This document shows positions 34,701-42,857 of a DNA stretch of 64,000 bases, piece after piece; the stretch's first letter is position 1, and every line of letters begins with the position of its first letter. Under the pieces are notes generated by a model. It did no database searches. It was given only the letters and a program-made list of their open reading frames with translations, and was not told the DNA's origin. The stretch spans positions 1-64,000 of the forward strand of contig JBBEWH010000086.1 of NCBI GenBank assembly GCA_037414955.1, read 5' to 3'. The position numbers and the translations under genes were made by a program. Source of the stretch: Phytohabitans sp037414955 (lineage in GTDB: Bacteria; Actinomycetota; Actinomycetes; Mycobacteriales; Micromonosporaceae).

Positions 34701-35868
34701 CGGCGTCCAGCAGCAGGTCGGCCGCGACACGGTGCACGGTCGCCTCCGCCTCCCGCGCCGCCGCGCTCGCCCGCTCCCACTCCGCGCGCCGCCGGGCCAC
34801 GGTGGTCCGCTCGCCGCGTACCGTCTCGGCGGCCCGCCGCGCGGCGGCGGCCAGGTCACGCACGTGCCGTTCCAGGTCGGCGAGCTGCTCGTGCGACCGG
34901 TACGCCGCCGAGCTCTTCAGGCTGTCGAGGTGGGCGCGCAGCCGGCCCGGCTCGCCGTCGGCGGCCAGCAGCCGGCCGTTCGCCGCCTGCTCCGCTCGTG
35001 TGGCGTCGGCGAGCGCGGCCTGCGCGGCGGCCAGGGCGGTGCGCCGCTCGTCGGCGGCGCCGCGCCGGGCGGTCAGCGCGTCCGCCGCGGCCCGCGCGTG
35101 GGTGCGCAGGTAGGTGGAGTACACCGACAGGAACGCGGCGGTGGCGCCGTCCGCGGCGACCAGCCCCTCGAGGGTACGGGCGACCGCCTCCATGTCGTCG
35201 AACGAGGCGGCCGCCTCGACCAGCAGGTGGTCGTCGATCGGGCGCAGTCCACGCTGGAGGGTGCGGGACAGCTCGACCGGGTTGAGGTCCTTGGCCAGCT
35301 GCGGCTTGCGCAGGGTCAGCACCAGGTCCAGCATCTGCTCGTAGCGGGCCGGCCCGAGCCCGAACAGGCGGGCGTCGACCAGATCGCGGTACTCCTGGGG
35401 CGAGTCCCGCACCGCCTCGGCGCCGAGCTGCGCGATGAGGTCCTTGCGGCTGAGTGGCCGATCGTCGGCGTCGAGCAGCGACAGGTCGACGCCGACCCGG
35501 CCGTCGGCCACGAAGTGCCAGCGGGTGACCTTGTCGACGTGCCGGTGGGCGCGCAGCCCGATGCCGATCGTGACGTACTCGTCCGCCCGGCGGAACTCCA
35601 TCCAGACGTAGGAGTGGGCGACCTCCTGCCGCCGGTAGAGCAGGTTGGACTTCATCGTGCGGTCTTCGCTGGCGAACGGGTTGAGCCGGCGCGGCTCGAT
35701 GCGCCCGTCCAGCAGGTAGGGGAAGAGCACCTCGAGCGCCTTGGTCTTGCCCGAGCCGTTGGGCCCGCGCAGCACCAGCCAGCCGTCGACGAACAGGAAC
35801 TCCTCGTCGCGGTAGTCCCACAGGTTGATGATGCCGGCGCGGGTGGGCGCGAAGCGGCCGCTCGTCAT
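31741..35868 (-). CDS. jetC: Wadjet type II JetC, SMC-like ATPase (TIGR02680)
   Basis: 1375 residues from ATG 35868, preceded by AGGGAG; the longer frame upstream belongs to jetB DNA. Walker A GPNGSGKT is at 35-42. Long Ala/Arg/Glu-rich coiled-coil arms span about 250-560 and 800-1050, around a hinge-like middle (about 580-780). The signature QLSGGEQSVSL and Walker B RLLGLDEAFAGVDDNGR lie in the last 160 residues. This is the loop-extruding motor of the complex, related to MukB/SMC. Length and motif order match the family. Confidence 0.95.
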   Translation of the reverse strand: MTSGRFAPTRAGIINLWDYRDEEFLFVDGWLVLRGPNGSGKTKALEVLFPYLLDGRIEPRRLNPFASEDRTMKSNLLYRRQEVAHSYVWMEFRRADEYVTIGIGLRAHRHVDKVTRWHFVADGRVGVDLSLLDADDRPLSRKDLIAQLGAEAVRDSPQEYRDLVDARLFGLGPARYEQMLDLVLTLRKPQLAKDLNPVELSRTLQRGLRPIDDHLLVEAAASFDDMEAVARTLEGLVAADGATAAFLSVYSTYLRTHARAAADALTARRGAADERRTALAAAQAALADATRAEQAANGRLLAADGEPGRLRAHLDSLKSSAAYRSHEQLADLERHVRDLAAAARRAAETVRGERTTVARRRAEWERASAAAREAEATVHRVAADLLLDAEAAGIPWATEDANSADLAARISARVSGRRDDVRAVREQASRLAQAERDHVRAARDVAAAAAAVVDAERAERAAEAAVEHARRDVTAGLERWAATHPGVADVEVLRAVVAHAGEEGVPTLKEAYREATAPAVTAHRDALAELRSRRSALDTRRTEVAAERDRIAAEHDDAPPAAATRPAPRRGRAGAPLWRLVRFADGVTDADAAGIEAALEAAGVLDAWLHPDAGGTAAALAAGEQDGYLRVLADTARPAGRTLADVLVPEEQDGVPADRIRAVLASIALIEADAGATATIHAATAAVPAVVAARGQYAQGVAVGGYVKPAPEYIGATARAARRAARIAECDRLLAILDGEIGDVDRQRAVRNGKLAAIEAAAGALPSLATIHGALRTVDRAAATLRAHQEAESAANQRLDQAIAEQAAAGAALRRTTAERSLPAERVDEVADAIARFEKLGVRLDGARPAAARAADAAREAGERHDEAGGRLTDAQSAAHEATLRHEEKDEAYRTLRASIGAEAERVLAEAERVEGEITAAEAALAQAREQLAAARERRASAGTRVEMGQRALADAVSEAHHEAQRLRPYSHPDLLGLLRCPTDLRWPAHATDPADAALDPGVVALHDAILAATRELSPTETSLKQSATRLTSALTELQAQLPAAGLDHRPEWDTDDGVIIVRVADEQGLSPVAHFAERIGRERRDQEQLLTDAEQRIFEDALLGQLARQIHRRTIEARDLVESMDAQMRARRMSSGLTVGVGWRLSDDLDPEQREVCKLLERDPARLGPTQLTTLRRHFAARIKAARATAPEQPYRDLLAEVLDYRRWRVFAFTLHRPGGGTEALTRARHSQLSGGEQSVSLHLPLFAAANALFGSARPDAPRLLGLDEAFAGVDDNGRGELMALAKQFDLDLFMTGYDLWAAHPAVSGAAHYDLSHSAVEHTVSTVLLVWDGAANVADFDGSLARALGSPETRRVPVAVDEMVPQFAVDGADE

Positions 35869-35876
35869 GGCGCTCC

Positions 35877-37220
35877 CTAGAGCAGAGTCGGTTGTTCGGC
35901 GCGTCCGCGCACGGCGGCGACGGTGTCGCGGTAGCGACCGACGAGCGGCCTGACCAGCACCCCGCCTGGCACGACGGTGAGCGCGCCGAAGCGGGCCAGC
36001 AGCGCCACCGCCTCGATGCGCAGCCGGTCCGGGTCGGCGTGCCACTGCGCGCCGAACGCCGACGCGTACCGCCGCAGGACGTCCGTGACCGCGGTGCGCA
36101 GGAAGCTGTCCGTGACGAACGGCAGCTTGCCCGGGTCGTCGCTGTCTTCGGCGTCCATGGTGGCTGGCGGCTCGTCGGTCTCGATGGCCACCAGCGTCGC
36201 GGTCGGCAGCCCGGCGTCGATCTCGGCGACCAGCGCGTCCTGCCGCTCACGCGGCGGCGGCGCGGTCATCCGCTTGGCCCGCCGCCCGTCCGGGTCGAGC
36301 ACCCGCTCGGCCATCCGCGCCGCCAGCAGCACCGCCACCTGGGCCACCGAACCGGTGCCGGGGAAGCGCTCGGTGGAAAAGTTGACGGTGTCGACCAGCA
36401 GCACGCCCTCGGCCCGCCGCTCCACCCGCAACCCGGTCAGCCGCTGCAGGTCGGCGGCCAGCGCGGTGCCGCGCAGGTGGTTGGCCGTCGCCTCGTCCAC
36501 GTCGGCGTAGTAGACGACCGGGTGCTCCACCACGGCCCGGCGGGCGGCCTGTGCCGCGGCCCGCCGCTCGGCGTTGCCGCTGCCCGCCATGCTCCTGGTC
36601 AGCAGCGCCGCCACGGAGTCGACGTGCTGCAGCACCCGGGTCGGGCGGAACAGCGCGAACACCACATCGCGCGCCACGTCGTAGAGCGCCTCGCCGGCGC
36701 CCGGGTCGCTGGCCCACGCGGTGCTGGACCCGTCGGCGAGCCGCAGCGCGCCCCGCTCCTCCAGCCAGCCGACCGCGTCGACGAACGCCCGGCGGTCCGC
36801 GCCCCGGTCCGGATCGAGCCCGAGGCCGGTGATGCGGTTGGCGTCGGCGGACACCCACTCGGCCAGCTCGCTCAACGAGATCTGCACGCCGGCCCGGCCC
36901 AGCACCGCCAGGCACAGCGCGAGATAGGCGTACCGCTGGCGGTCGAACGGGCGCCCGGTGCGCGAGGTCGCGTGCCGCGTCGGGTCGAGCTCGTCCTTGG
37001 CCCGCACCAGCCGCGCGGTCTGGCCGTGCAGCTCCAGCCGGTACCCGAACGCGTCGGCCAGGTCCTGCCGCAAGGCGGCGCCGAACCGGCGTACCCGCGT
37101 CAGGGCCTTCTCGTCCGGCCACGTCGCGGTGATCAGCGGATGGCGCAGCACGAGCCGGACGGCGCGCTGGTAGTCCGCCAGCTCCAGGTCGGAGACGTCC
37201 CTGGCCACCCGGTGGCTCAT
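35877..37220 (-). CDS. jetB: Wadjet type II JetB, kite-like subunit (TIGR02678)
   Basis: 447 residues; ATG 37220 overlaps the jetA stop. The N-terminus reads ELADYQRAVRLVLRHPLITA and the protein has winged-helix-type segments (GVQISLSELAEWVSADANRI), as in TIGR02678/DUF2398 proteins. It would bind the JetC neck and head as the MukE-like part of the complex. Eight bases separate it from jetC. Confidence 0.9.
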   Translation of the reverse strand: MSHRVARDVSDLELADYQRAVRLVLRHPLITATWPDEKALTRVRRFGAALRQDLADAFGYRLELHGQTARLVRAKDELDPTRHATSRTGRPFDRQRYAYLALCLAVLGRAGVQISLSELAEWVSADANRITGLGLDPDRGADRRAFVDAVGWLEERGALRLADGSSTAWASDPGAGEALYDVARDVVFALFRPTRVLQHVDSVAALLTRSMAGSGNAERRAAAQAARRAVVEHPVVYYADVDEATANHLRGTALAADLQRLTGLRVERRAEGVLLVDTVNFSTERFPGTGSVAQVAVLLAARMAERVLDPDGRRAKRMTAPPPRERQDALVAEIDAGLPTATLVAIETDEPPATMDAEDSDDPGKLPFVTDSFLRTAVTDVLRRYASAFGAQWHADPDRLRIEAVALLARFGALTVVPGGVLVRPLVGRYRDTVAAVRGRAEQPTLL

Positions 37221-38776
37221 ACCGCGACCAGCTCCCGCGCGGCGGCGGTGTGGTCGGCGGAGCCGACCGACAGCGTGAAACCATCCAGGTACAGCGTGCC
37301 GCGCGCGGTCGGCACGGCCGTGAAACGGCCGGCGGCCGGGGTGAGCGTCAGCCGGATCCCGTACGCCGCCGCGGCCAGCGGCACCCCGCGGCGGCCCGGC
37401 ACCCGCGCGGCGAGCGCGATGTCCAACAGCCGCAGCAGGACATCGGTCTGGGCGTCGTCCAGTGGTGTGTCGCCGATGCTCAGACCCGCCGCGGCCTCGG
37501 CGAACCGCCGCTCCCGCGCCAGCTGCGCCTGGCGCAACCGGGCCCGCGACCCTTCCGACCGCTCGACGCGCGCCGGCCGCCCGTTGCCCTGCCCAGGCGC
37601 GCGACCGGCCTCGACCAGCGTGCGGGACAGCGCCACCGCCGGCGACTCCCACCACGACTGGCGGGTCGCGATGGCCTCCGGGTCGGCGTGCCCGACGCTC
37701 ACGTGCCGGGGCGCGCCCAGGCCGAACGCCGCGTCGTACAGGGCGTGCGCGGCGTCCTGGCTGCCGACCGCCGTGAACCACGCGGCCAGGTGGCGCAGCT
37801 GCGACTCGCGGCTGACCCCGCCCCGGCGCGCCTCGGTCACCCGGCGCAGCAGCGCCAGCACGTCACCGATCGCGGAGATGGTGGCATCGGCCAGCCGGTC
37901 GGCCTCGCTGAGGTCGTCGGCGCCCGGCGGCGCCAGCCACGAGCGCAGCCCGGCCCAGCGGCGCCGCCAGTCGGCCAGCCGCTCCTGCGGCGTCCGGAAG
38001 ATCCGCTCGTCGGCCTCGGCCGCCGCTTCGATCATCCGGTCGAGGCCGGTCTCCTGCACCGCGTGCACCGCCTCGCGCAGGCGCGGCGTGTAGCGCTGCA
38101 GTTCGTCGTGGAAGTCGCGCAGGTGCGCCAGCAGCGCGTCCTTGTGCGCCAGGAACGTCTCCGGGCGGATGTCGTTGGTGCGGCTCAGGTCGCCGAGCAT
38201 GTGGTAGAAGCGGGCCGCCCGCTCGGCGATGTCGGCCAGTGCCCGGTCGAGCCGGTTGAGCTTGCGGTAGACCTCCTCCGCGTCGCCCTGCTCGTTGGCG
38301 GCGGCCAGCGCCGCCAGGTCGGCCAGCAGGTCGGCGAAGACCAGGCGGGACAGCGTCGTGTCGTCCATGGTTGCCGCCAGGACGCTCTCGACCGCGCGGT
38401 GCGCCCGGTAGCCGGCCTCGGTGAACTGGTAGACCGAGTGGCGGTTGCGGTATTCGGCGAGCGTGGTGGCGCGGGTGCCGTCCTGGCTGCGGTCGAGCAC
38501 GCCCCACTCGACGAGCGCGTCGAGCAGGCGCGGCAGCTCCAGCTCGGCGGGGTCGGGGCAGTCCGCGTGCGCGTGGTGCAGGTTCGCGAGCGCGGCGCCG
38601 ACGTCGGAGGTGTGCAGCAGCACGACGTAGTTGGCGCGGGCGGCGTCGAACGCGCGCAATACCCACAGGTACGCCAGCCGGTTGTCGGCGGTGACGTAGC
38701 CGAACAGGCGCATCCGGTCGTCGAGCCCGAAGACGTCCAGACCGAACGCGGCCCGGGGCGCGTCGCTGTCTGCCAT
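37217..38776 (-). CDS. jetA: Wadjet type II JetA, kleisin-like subunit (TIGR02677)
   Basis: 519 residues from ATG 38776 (MADSDAPRAAFGLDVFGLDD); a longer frame to 38851 enters the palindrome. Family-type sequence: RLFGYVTADNRLAYLWVLRA, YRNRHSVYQFTEAGYRAHRA, long central helices and a C-terminal LSVGSADH. It corresponds to the MukF-like kleisin that closes the JetC ring. It is the first gene of the operon; the promoter must lie in 38777-38921 together with the sixth palindrome. Confidence 0.9.
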   Translation of the reverse strand: MADSDAPRAAFGLDVFGLDDRMRLFGYVTADNRLAYLWVLRAFDAARANYVVLLHTSDVGAALANLHHAHADCPDPAELELPRLLDALVEWGVLDRSQDGTRATTLAEYRNRHSVYQFTEAGYRAHRAVESVLAATMDDTTLSRLVFADLLADLAALAAANEQGDAEEVYRKLNRLDRALADIAERAARFYHMLGDLSRTNDIRPETFLAHKDALLAHLRDFHDELQRYTPRLREAVHAVQETGLDRMIEAAAEADERIFRTPQERLADWRRRWAGLRSWLAPPGADDLSEADRLADATISAIGDVLALLRRVTEARRGGVSRESQLRHLAAWFTAVGSQDAAHALYDAAFGLGAPRHVSVGHADPEAIATRQSWWESPAVALSRTLVEAGRAPGQGNGRPARVERSEGSRARLRQAQLARERRFAEAAAGLSIGDTPLDDAQTDVLLRLLDIALAARVPGRRGVPLAAAAYGIRLTLTPAAGRFTAVPTARGTLYLDGFTLSVGSADHTAAARELVAV

Positions 38777-38848
38777 AGCGCCGCCCACCCTACCGGCGCC
38801 CCCGCCGCGGACGCTGCCCACCGGCCCCCACCGGGTGACCCGCCTGCC

Positions 38849-38904
38849 CATGATCAGGGCGTCCCGGTAGCCGCTCCGGCGACGCGCGGGACGCCTTGAT
38901 CATG
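38849..38904. repeat. 56-bp palindromic element, copy 6 (upstream of jetA)
   Basis: Outer arms CATGATCAGGGCGTCCC and GGGACGCCTTGATCATG; the inner part is degenerate (GGTAGCCGCTCCGGCGACGC). It lies between divergent genes, 72 bases before jetA and 17 before the methyltransferase ATG, so here it cannot be a normal 3' terminator. Confidence 0.9.
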
Positions 38905-38921
38905 GGCGTTAATCGCTGGAC

Positions 38922-39680
38922 ATGGCTCTTGTCGGTGAGATGGTGGGCGGCATGGGCCACGAGGATGTGTGGGACGTCGACGCCGCCCGCGGTTATGACA
39001 CACCCGGCGTCGGCATGTTCGCGCCCGAGGTCCTCGGGCCGACCGTGGACCGCCTCGCCGCGCTCGCCGGCGACGGGCCGGCGCTCGAGTTCGCCATCGG
39101 CACCGGCCGGGTCGCCATCCCGCTCGCCGAGCGCGGCGTGCCCGTCACCGGCATCGAGCTGTCCCCGCCGATGATCGACCAGCTGCGGACCAAGGCCGAC
39201 ATCCCGGTGGTCGTCGGTGACATGGCCACCGCGACCGCCCCGGGCACGTACACGCTCGTCTATCTGGTCTTCAACGCGATCTCCAACCTGCCGACCCAGG
39301 CCGAGCAGGTCGCCTGCTTCCGCAACGCCGCCCGCCACCTCGCCCCCGGCGGCCGGTTCGTGATCGAGCTGTGGGTGCCCGAGCTGCGCAAGCTGCCGCC
39401 CGGCCAGCAGGCCGTGGTCTGGCACGCCGAGCCCGGTTTCATCGGCCTGGACACCTACGACACGCTGCGCCAGCACGTCGTGTCCCACCACTTCCACTTC
39501 ACCGACGGCCGGGAGGCGCGGCTGTTCCGCAGCTCGCACCGCTACATCTGGCCGGCCGAGCTCGACCTCATGGGGCAGCTGGGCGGCTTCGAGCTGGAGA
39601 GCCGGCACGCCGACTGGTCCGGCGCCGAGTTCACCGCCGACTCCCGCTCGCACGTCTCCGTCTACCGCCTGCTGCCCTGA
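38922..39680 (+). CDS. Class I SAM-dependent methyltransferase
   Basis: 252 residues from ATG 38922 (17 bases after the palindrome). The motif I position reads ALEFAIGTGRVAIPLAERG, an AIGTGR variant of the usual DxGxGxG, followed by VTGIELSPPMI and APGTYTLVYLVFNAISNLP. It resembles actinomycete Methyltransf_25-type proteins of unknown substrate. Not obviously linked to either neighbouring operon. Confidence 0.8.
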   Translation: MALVGEMVGGMGHEDVWDVDAARGYDTPGVGMFAPEVLGPTVDRLAALAGDGPALEFAIGTGRVAIPLAERGVPVTGIELSPPMIDQLRTKADIPVVVGDMATATAPGTYTLVYLVFNAISNLPTQAEQVACFRNAARHLAPGGRFVIELWVPELRKLPPGQQAVVWHAEPGFIGLDTYDTLRQHVVSHHFHFTDGREARLFRSSHRYIWPAELDLMGQLGGFELESRHADWSGAEFTADSRSHVSVYRLLP

Positions 39681-40305
39681 TCCGAGGCCCGGCCGCCCTC
39701 GCGCGCCTCGTACCACCATCCGGTCCGGGTTGGCTGCCGATCGGCTGATGTTCGCGCGGGTCCGAGAATGCCGGTGATCCGAGGAGGACTCTTCAGCTTG
39801 AGCGGCTTGTTGCGAATCGGGACGTATACAATAAAACGGCCGCGAGAACGTCTCGTCGGATGTGGCAGAGGTGACGCTCGTGCCGCCATTCATCACCAGG
39901 TCGCCGTCTCGACCGTCGGCACCGCGACCCTGCTGGCCTAGACGGCCCTGGCCGCCGCGCGCCTGCCCGGCCCACCGCCCTCGCCGCCGCCCCACCCCCA
40001 GGCCACCATGACCCCCACACTCGCCGGCCGCGGGTCCGCACCGCGATCTCCCGTGGCTGACGGCACGGATCGGAGGGCCACGCCCGCCGGCGCCGTGCGC
40101 TCGTGACCAGTCGTGGTCCGCACGCACGGTGGCTCTCGCCTCTCCGCACACCACGCGGGCTCGCCGCCCGGCGCGAGCAGCCCGCCCGGCCCACCGACCG
40201 CAGCCGGCGTGGCCCGCGACCGCCCGCCGCGAAGAGGGCGACGGCACCGGTGGAGTACCTATCGGGTGGTTCGGGCCAGCGACCCGGGCCGGGAAGGAAC
40301 AGGAC
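39681..40305. other. Intergenic region without a recognisable gene
   Basis: 625 bases. All six frames give only Pro/Arg- or Gly/Arg-rich translations typical of non-coding GC-rich DNA. An AT-rich patch at about 39820-39838 (GTATACAATAAAACGG) contains TACAAT and may be a -10 region. I found no RNA gene, and no repeat shared with the rest of the window. Confidence 0.5.
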
Positions 40306-41367
40306 GTGGCGGGCCGCATCGTGGGTCACCGATACCGGTTGGAAGCGCCGCTGGGCCGCGGCGGCATGGCCACCGTGTGGCGCGGCACCGACCTGGACGC
40401 CGGCCGGCCGGTGGCCGTGAAGGTCCTCGACGGGCCGCGGGCGGCGCAACCGGCGGCGCTGGACCGGCTGCGCCGGGAAGCGCAGACCGTGTCCCGGCTG
40501 GACCACCCGAACATCGTCGCCGGCTACGAGTTCGGGGTCGACGGGGACGCCGGCTACCTGGCCATGGAACTGGTCGACGGGCGCAGCCTGGCCGACCTGC
40601 TCAGCGGCGAGGGCCGGTTGCGGGTCGAGCAGGCCATCGACATCGCCGCACAGGTCTGCGCCGCGCTCGCCGCCGCGCACGGCGCCGGCGTCATCCACCG
40701 CGACATCAAACCCGGAAACCTGATCATCACCGACTCCGGCGGGGTCAAGGTGTGCGACTTCGGCATCGCCCGCCTGCAGACCCGCGACACCCAGGCCGCG
40801 CTCACCGGGTCCAGCGCCGCGGTGGGCACCTGCGAGTACATGGCACCGGAACAGGCCACCGGCGACGCGGTCGACGCCCGCACCGACCTGTACTCGCTGG
40901 GGTGCGTGCTGTACGCGATGCTCACCGGACGGCCGCCGTTCCTGGGCGACAACCCGATGGCCGTGCTGCACCAGCATCTGCACGAGCCACCCGTGCCGGT
41001 GGGGACCGTGCGCGCCGACGTGCCGCCCTCCCTGGACCAGTTGATCACCCGGCTGGTGGCCAAGGACCCCGCCGACCGGCCGGCCAGCGCCGCGCAGGTA
41101 CACCACCAGCTGACCGAGATTCGCGACGCCGCGACGGCCGGGACCACCACGCCCGGGCCCGTCCTGACCGCGGCGCCCGCCCCCACCGCCCCGGCGGCGC
41201 CCCCGGTAGCGGCCAACCCCGCCGGCCTGCCGTCGACGATGGCGGCGACCGGCGCGTCCTGGCCGGCACGCTGGATCTGGTCGCAGCAGTGGTGGCTCAT
41301 CCTGGCGTCCGCCGCGGCGGTGCTGGCCACCGTGCTCACCGTGGCGGTGGTGCTCGCGAGCCGGTGA
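40306..41367 (+). CDS. PknB-type Ser/Thr protein kinase with a C-terminal membrane anchor
   Basis: 353 residues from GTG 40306 (after AAGGAACAGGAC), where homology begins: VGHRYRLEAPLGRGGMATVW. Catalytic Lys is in VAVKVLD, the loop HRDIKPGN, DFG in CDFGIAR, and APE as YMAPEQATGDAVDART. A Pro/Ala linker leads to a transmembrane segment (WWLILASAAAVLATVLTVAV) that ends the protein after about five more residues. The usual PASTA or other outside sensor is therefore absent. Substrate and signal unknown. Confidence 0.9.
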   Translation: MAGRIVGHRYRLEAPLGRGGMATVWRGTDLDAGRPVAVKVLDGPRAAQPAALDRLRREAQTVSRLDHPNIVAGYEFGVDGDAGYLAMELVDGRSLADLLSGEGRLRVEQAIDIAAQVCAALAAAHGAGVIHRDIKPGNLIITDSGGVKVCDFGIARLQTRDTQAALTGSSAAVGTCEYMAPEQATGDAVDARTDLYSLGCVLYAMLTGRPPFLGDNPMAVLHQHLHEPPVPVGTVRADVPPSLDQLITRLVAKDPADRPASAAQVHHQLTEIRDAATAGTTTPGPVLTAAPAPTAPAAPPVAANPAGLPSTMAATGASWPARWIWSQQWWLILASAAAVLATVLTVAVVLASR

Positions 41368-41382
41368 GACGACCTCCGCCCG

Positions 41383-42276
41383 CTACCGGCGTTCCAGTAG
41401 CGCCTTCACGCCCTCGGGGCCGATGACCGGCAGGTAGTCCTCGGGCTCGTCGAGGCACGACTCGCCCTGCGCCGCGCCGATGATCTCGACCAGCCGGTCG
41501 ACCAGCTCGTCCGGGTCGACGTCGAGGCGCTGGCACAGGGACACGTGCACGTCCCGCAGCGCGTCCCCGACCTCGCCGGGATCGTCGTAGTTCCGGTCGT
41601 AGGACGCCTCGTACAGGTGGACCGACAGGTCGTCCCACAACCGGGCGGCGTGCTCCACCACCGGCAGCGCGCCCTCGGCCGGCGGGCGCTCGCCGAGCAC
41701 CTCCACCTCCTCGAGCATCAGGTGGCCCGCCCGGGCGACATCCTCCAGCCCCCATCGCCCGCTGGTCGCCTCGGCCGCCAGACCGTCCAGCGCCGCGCGT
41801 ACCGTCGCCAGCTCCGCGTCGGTCGGCGCGCCGATCCGGCCGGTCGCGGCCAGCAGGCGGGTCTCCAGCCGGCGGTCGCCAGCGGCGTACTCGCCGAGCA
41901 TGGCGGCCAGCCGGTGCGCGGGCAGCGTCTCGGCGAGTGCGGTCAGCTCGCGCACCCGCGGGTCCACCTCCACCCGCGCCAGCCGCTCCACCTGCGACGG
42001 TGGGACGGCGGACGACGACCAGGCGAAGCCGTCCCCGACCGCGAGCGCGGTGACCGCCGCCGCGTGGACGCACAGCTCCGCGCCCGGCGCGTCACAGTCG
42101 CACTCGGCGACGAAGGCGCCATCGACGATCCCCACCCAGCTCTCGGTGCCGTCCACCGTGGCGGCCGCGCCGCCGCCGACCGCGGACAGCTCGCCGACGC
42201 GACCCTCCGCGATCAACGCCTCGGCGGCGCGCAACAACGATGGATCGATCGCATCCAGGTCAAGTTGGACAGCCAC
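41383..42276 (-). CDS. SWIM zinc-finger protein
   Basis: 297 residues. The SWIM ligands are seen early, in the order C-x-C...C-x-H (ECDCDAPGAELCVHAAAV, about 58-75). The remainder is helical and acidic without a recognised catalytic motif; it ends with EDYLPVIGPEGVKALLERR. SWIM fingers bind DNA or proteins. It converges on the kinase gene with a 15-base gap. Confidence 0.8.
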   Translation of the reverse strand: MAVQLDLDAIDPSLLRAAEALIAEGRVGELSAVGGGAAATVDGTESWVGIVDGAFVAECDCDAPGAELCVHAAAVTALAVGDGFAWSSSAVPPSQVERLARVEVDPRVRELTALAETLPAHRLAAMLGEYAAGDRRLETRLLAATGRIGAPTDAELATVRAALDGLAAEATSGRWGLEDVARAGHLMLEEVEVLGERPPAEGALPVVEHAARLWDDLSVHLYEASYDRNYDDPGEVGDALRDVHVSLCQRLDVDPDELVDRLVEIIGAAQGESCLDEPEDYLPVIGPEGVKALLERR

Positions 42277-42344
42277 CCGGACATCTAACCGTACGGCCCG
42301 GCGCGCTCGTCACGGCGCCGGGCGTGCCGCGCTACGTTGACCCG

Positions 42345-42746
42345 ATGCCGGTGCCGAAGCTGATCCCGATCGCGCACGAGCCCGGTTACCGCACGGACCG
42401 GATCGGCCGCTACGACGACGGGCTGTTCCTCGCGGCCGCCTGGGACCACCACGCGTATGTGCACCTGTTCGAGCCCGACGGCGCGTACCGGCACTCGAGG
42501 ATCGTGCGCGTCCAGGACCGGGGCGAGCTCGATCAGGCGCTCGAGGAGCTGGTGGCGCCGCTGCCCGGAAGGGTGTACGGCGACATCGCGGTGCGGCTGT
42601 TCCAGACCCGTCACGACGGTATCGTCTTCGGCCTGGTCGACGAGTCCGGCGACCGCGCCGGCGACGGCGGCCACACCGACTGGGTCGAGCTGTACCCGGA
42701 CCGCCTCGGCTTCCACGAGCCGTGGGACGGGCTCTACGACACCTGA
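42345..42746 (+). CDS. Conserved hypothetical protein, 133 aa
   Basis: Starts at ATG 42345 (MPVPKLIPIAHEPGYRTDRI). Good codon-position GC bias and a mix of residues typical of a folded protein (GLFLAAAWDHHAYVHLFEPD; LFQTRHDGIVFGLVDESGD). No family recognised. A GC-rich hairpin follows. Confidence 0.65.
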   Translation: MPVPKLIPIAHEPGYRTDRIGRYDDGLFLAAAWDHHAYVHLFEPDGAYRHSRIVRVQDRGELDQALEELVAPLPGRVYGDIAVRLFQTRHDGIVFGLVDESGDRAGDGGHTDWVELYPDRLGFHEPWDGLYDT

Positions 42747-42790
42747 CGCGGCCATGACAGGACGACGCCGGGGACCAGCTGGCCGACGGA

Positions 42791-42814
42791 CCGACGGGCC
42801 GACAGGCCCGTCGG
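42791..42814. terminator. Hairpin terminator
   Basis: CCGACGGGCC-GACA-GGCCCGTCGG, a perfect 10-bp stem 45 bases after the stop of the 133-aa gene. There is no T-run, which is common for high-GC actinomycetes. Confidence 0.65.
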
Positions 42815-42857
42815 CGCCGATCACGGCCGGGGCGGCTCGGAACCTCTGGCACGCTGG

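Noticed and set aside
31900..35880. Rightward frame of about 1300 codons opposite jetC
   Set aside because: Shadow of the SMC-like coding strand; no recognisable motif.
38790..40319. Leftward frame with Gly-x-y-like stretches (GQQGRGADGRDGD), possibly collagen-like
   Set aside because: The pattern is short, overlaps known genes and has no ribosome site; it is explained by GC bias.
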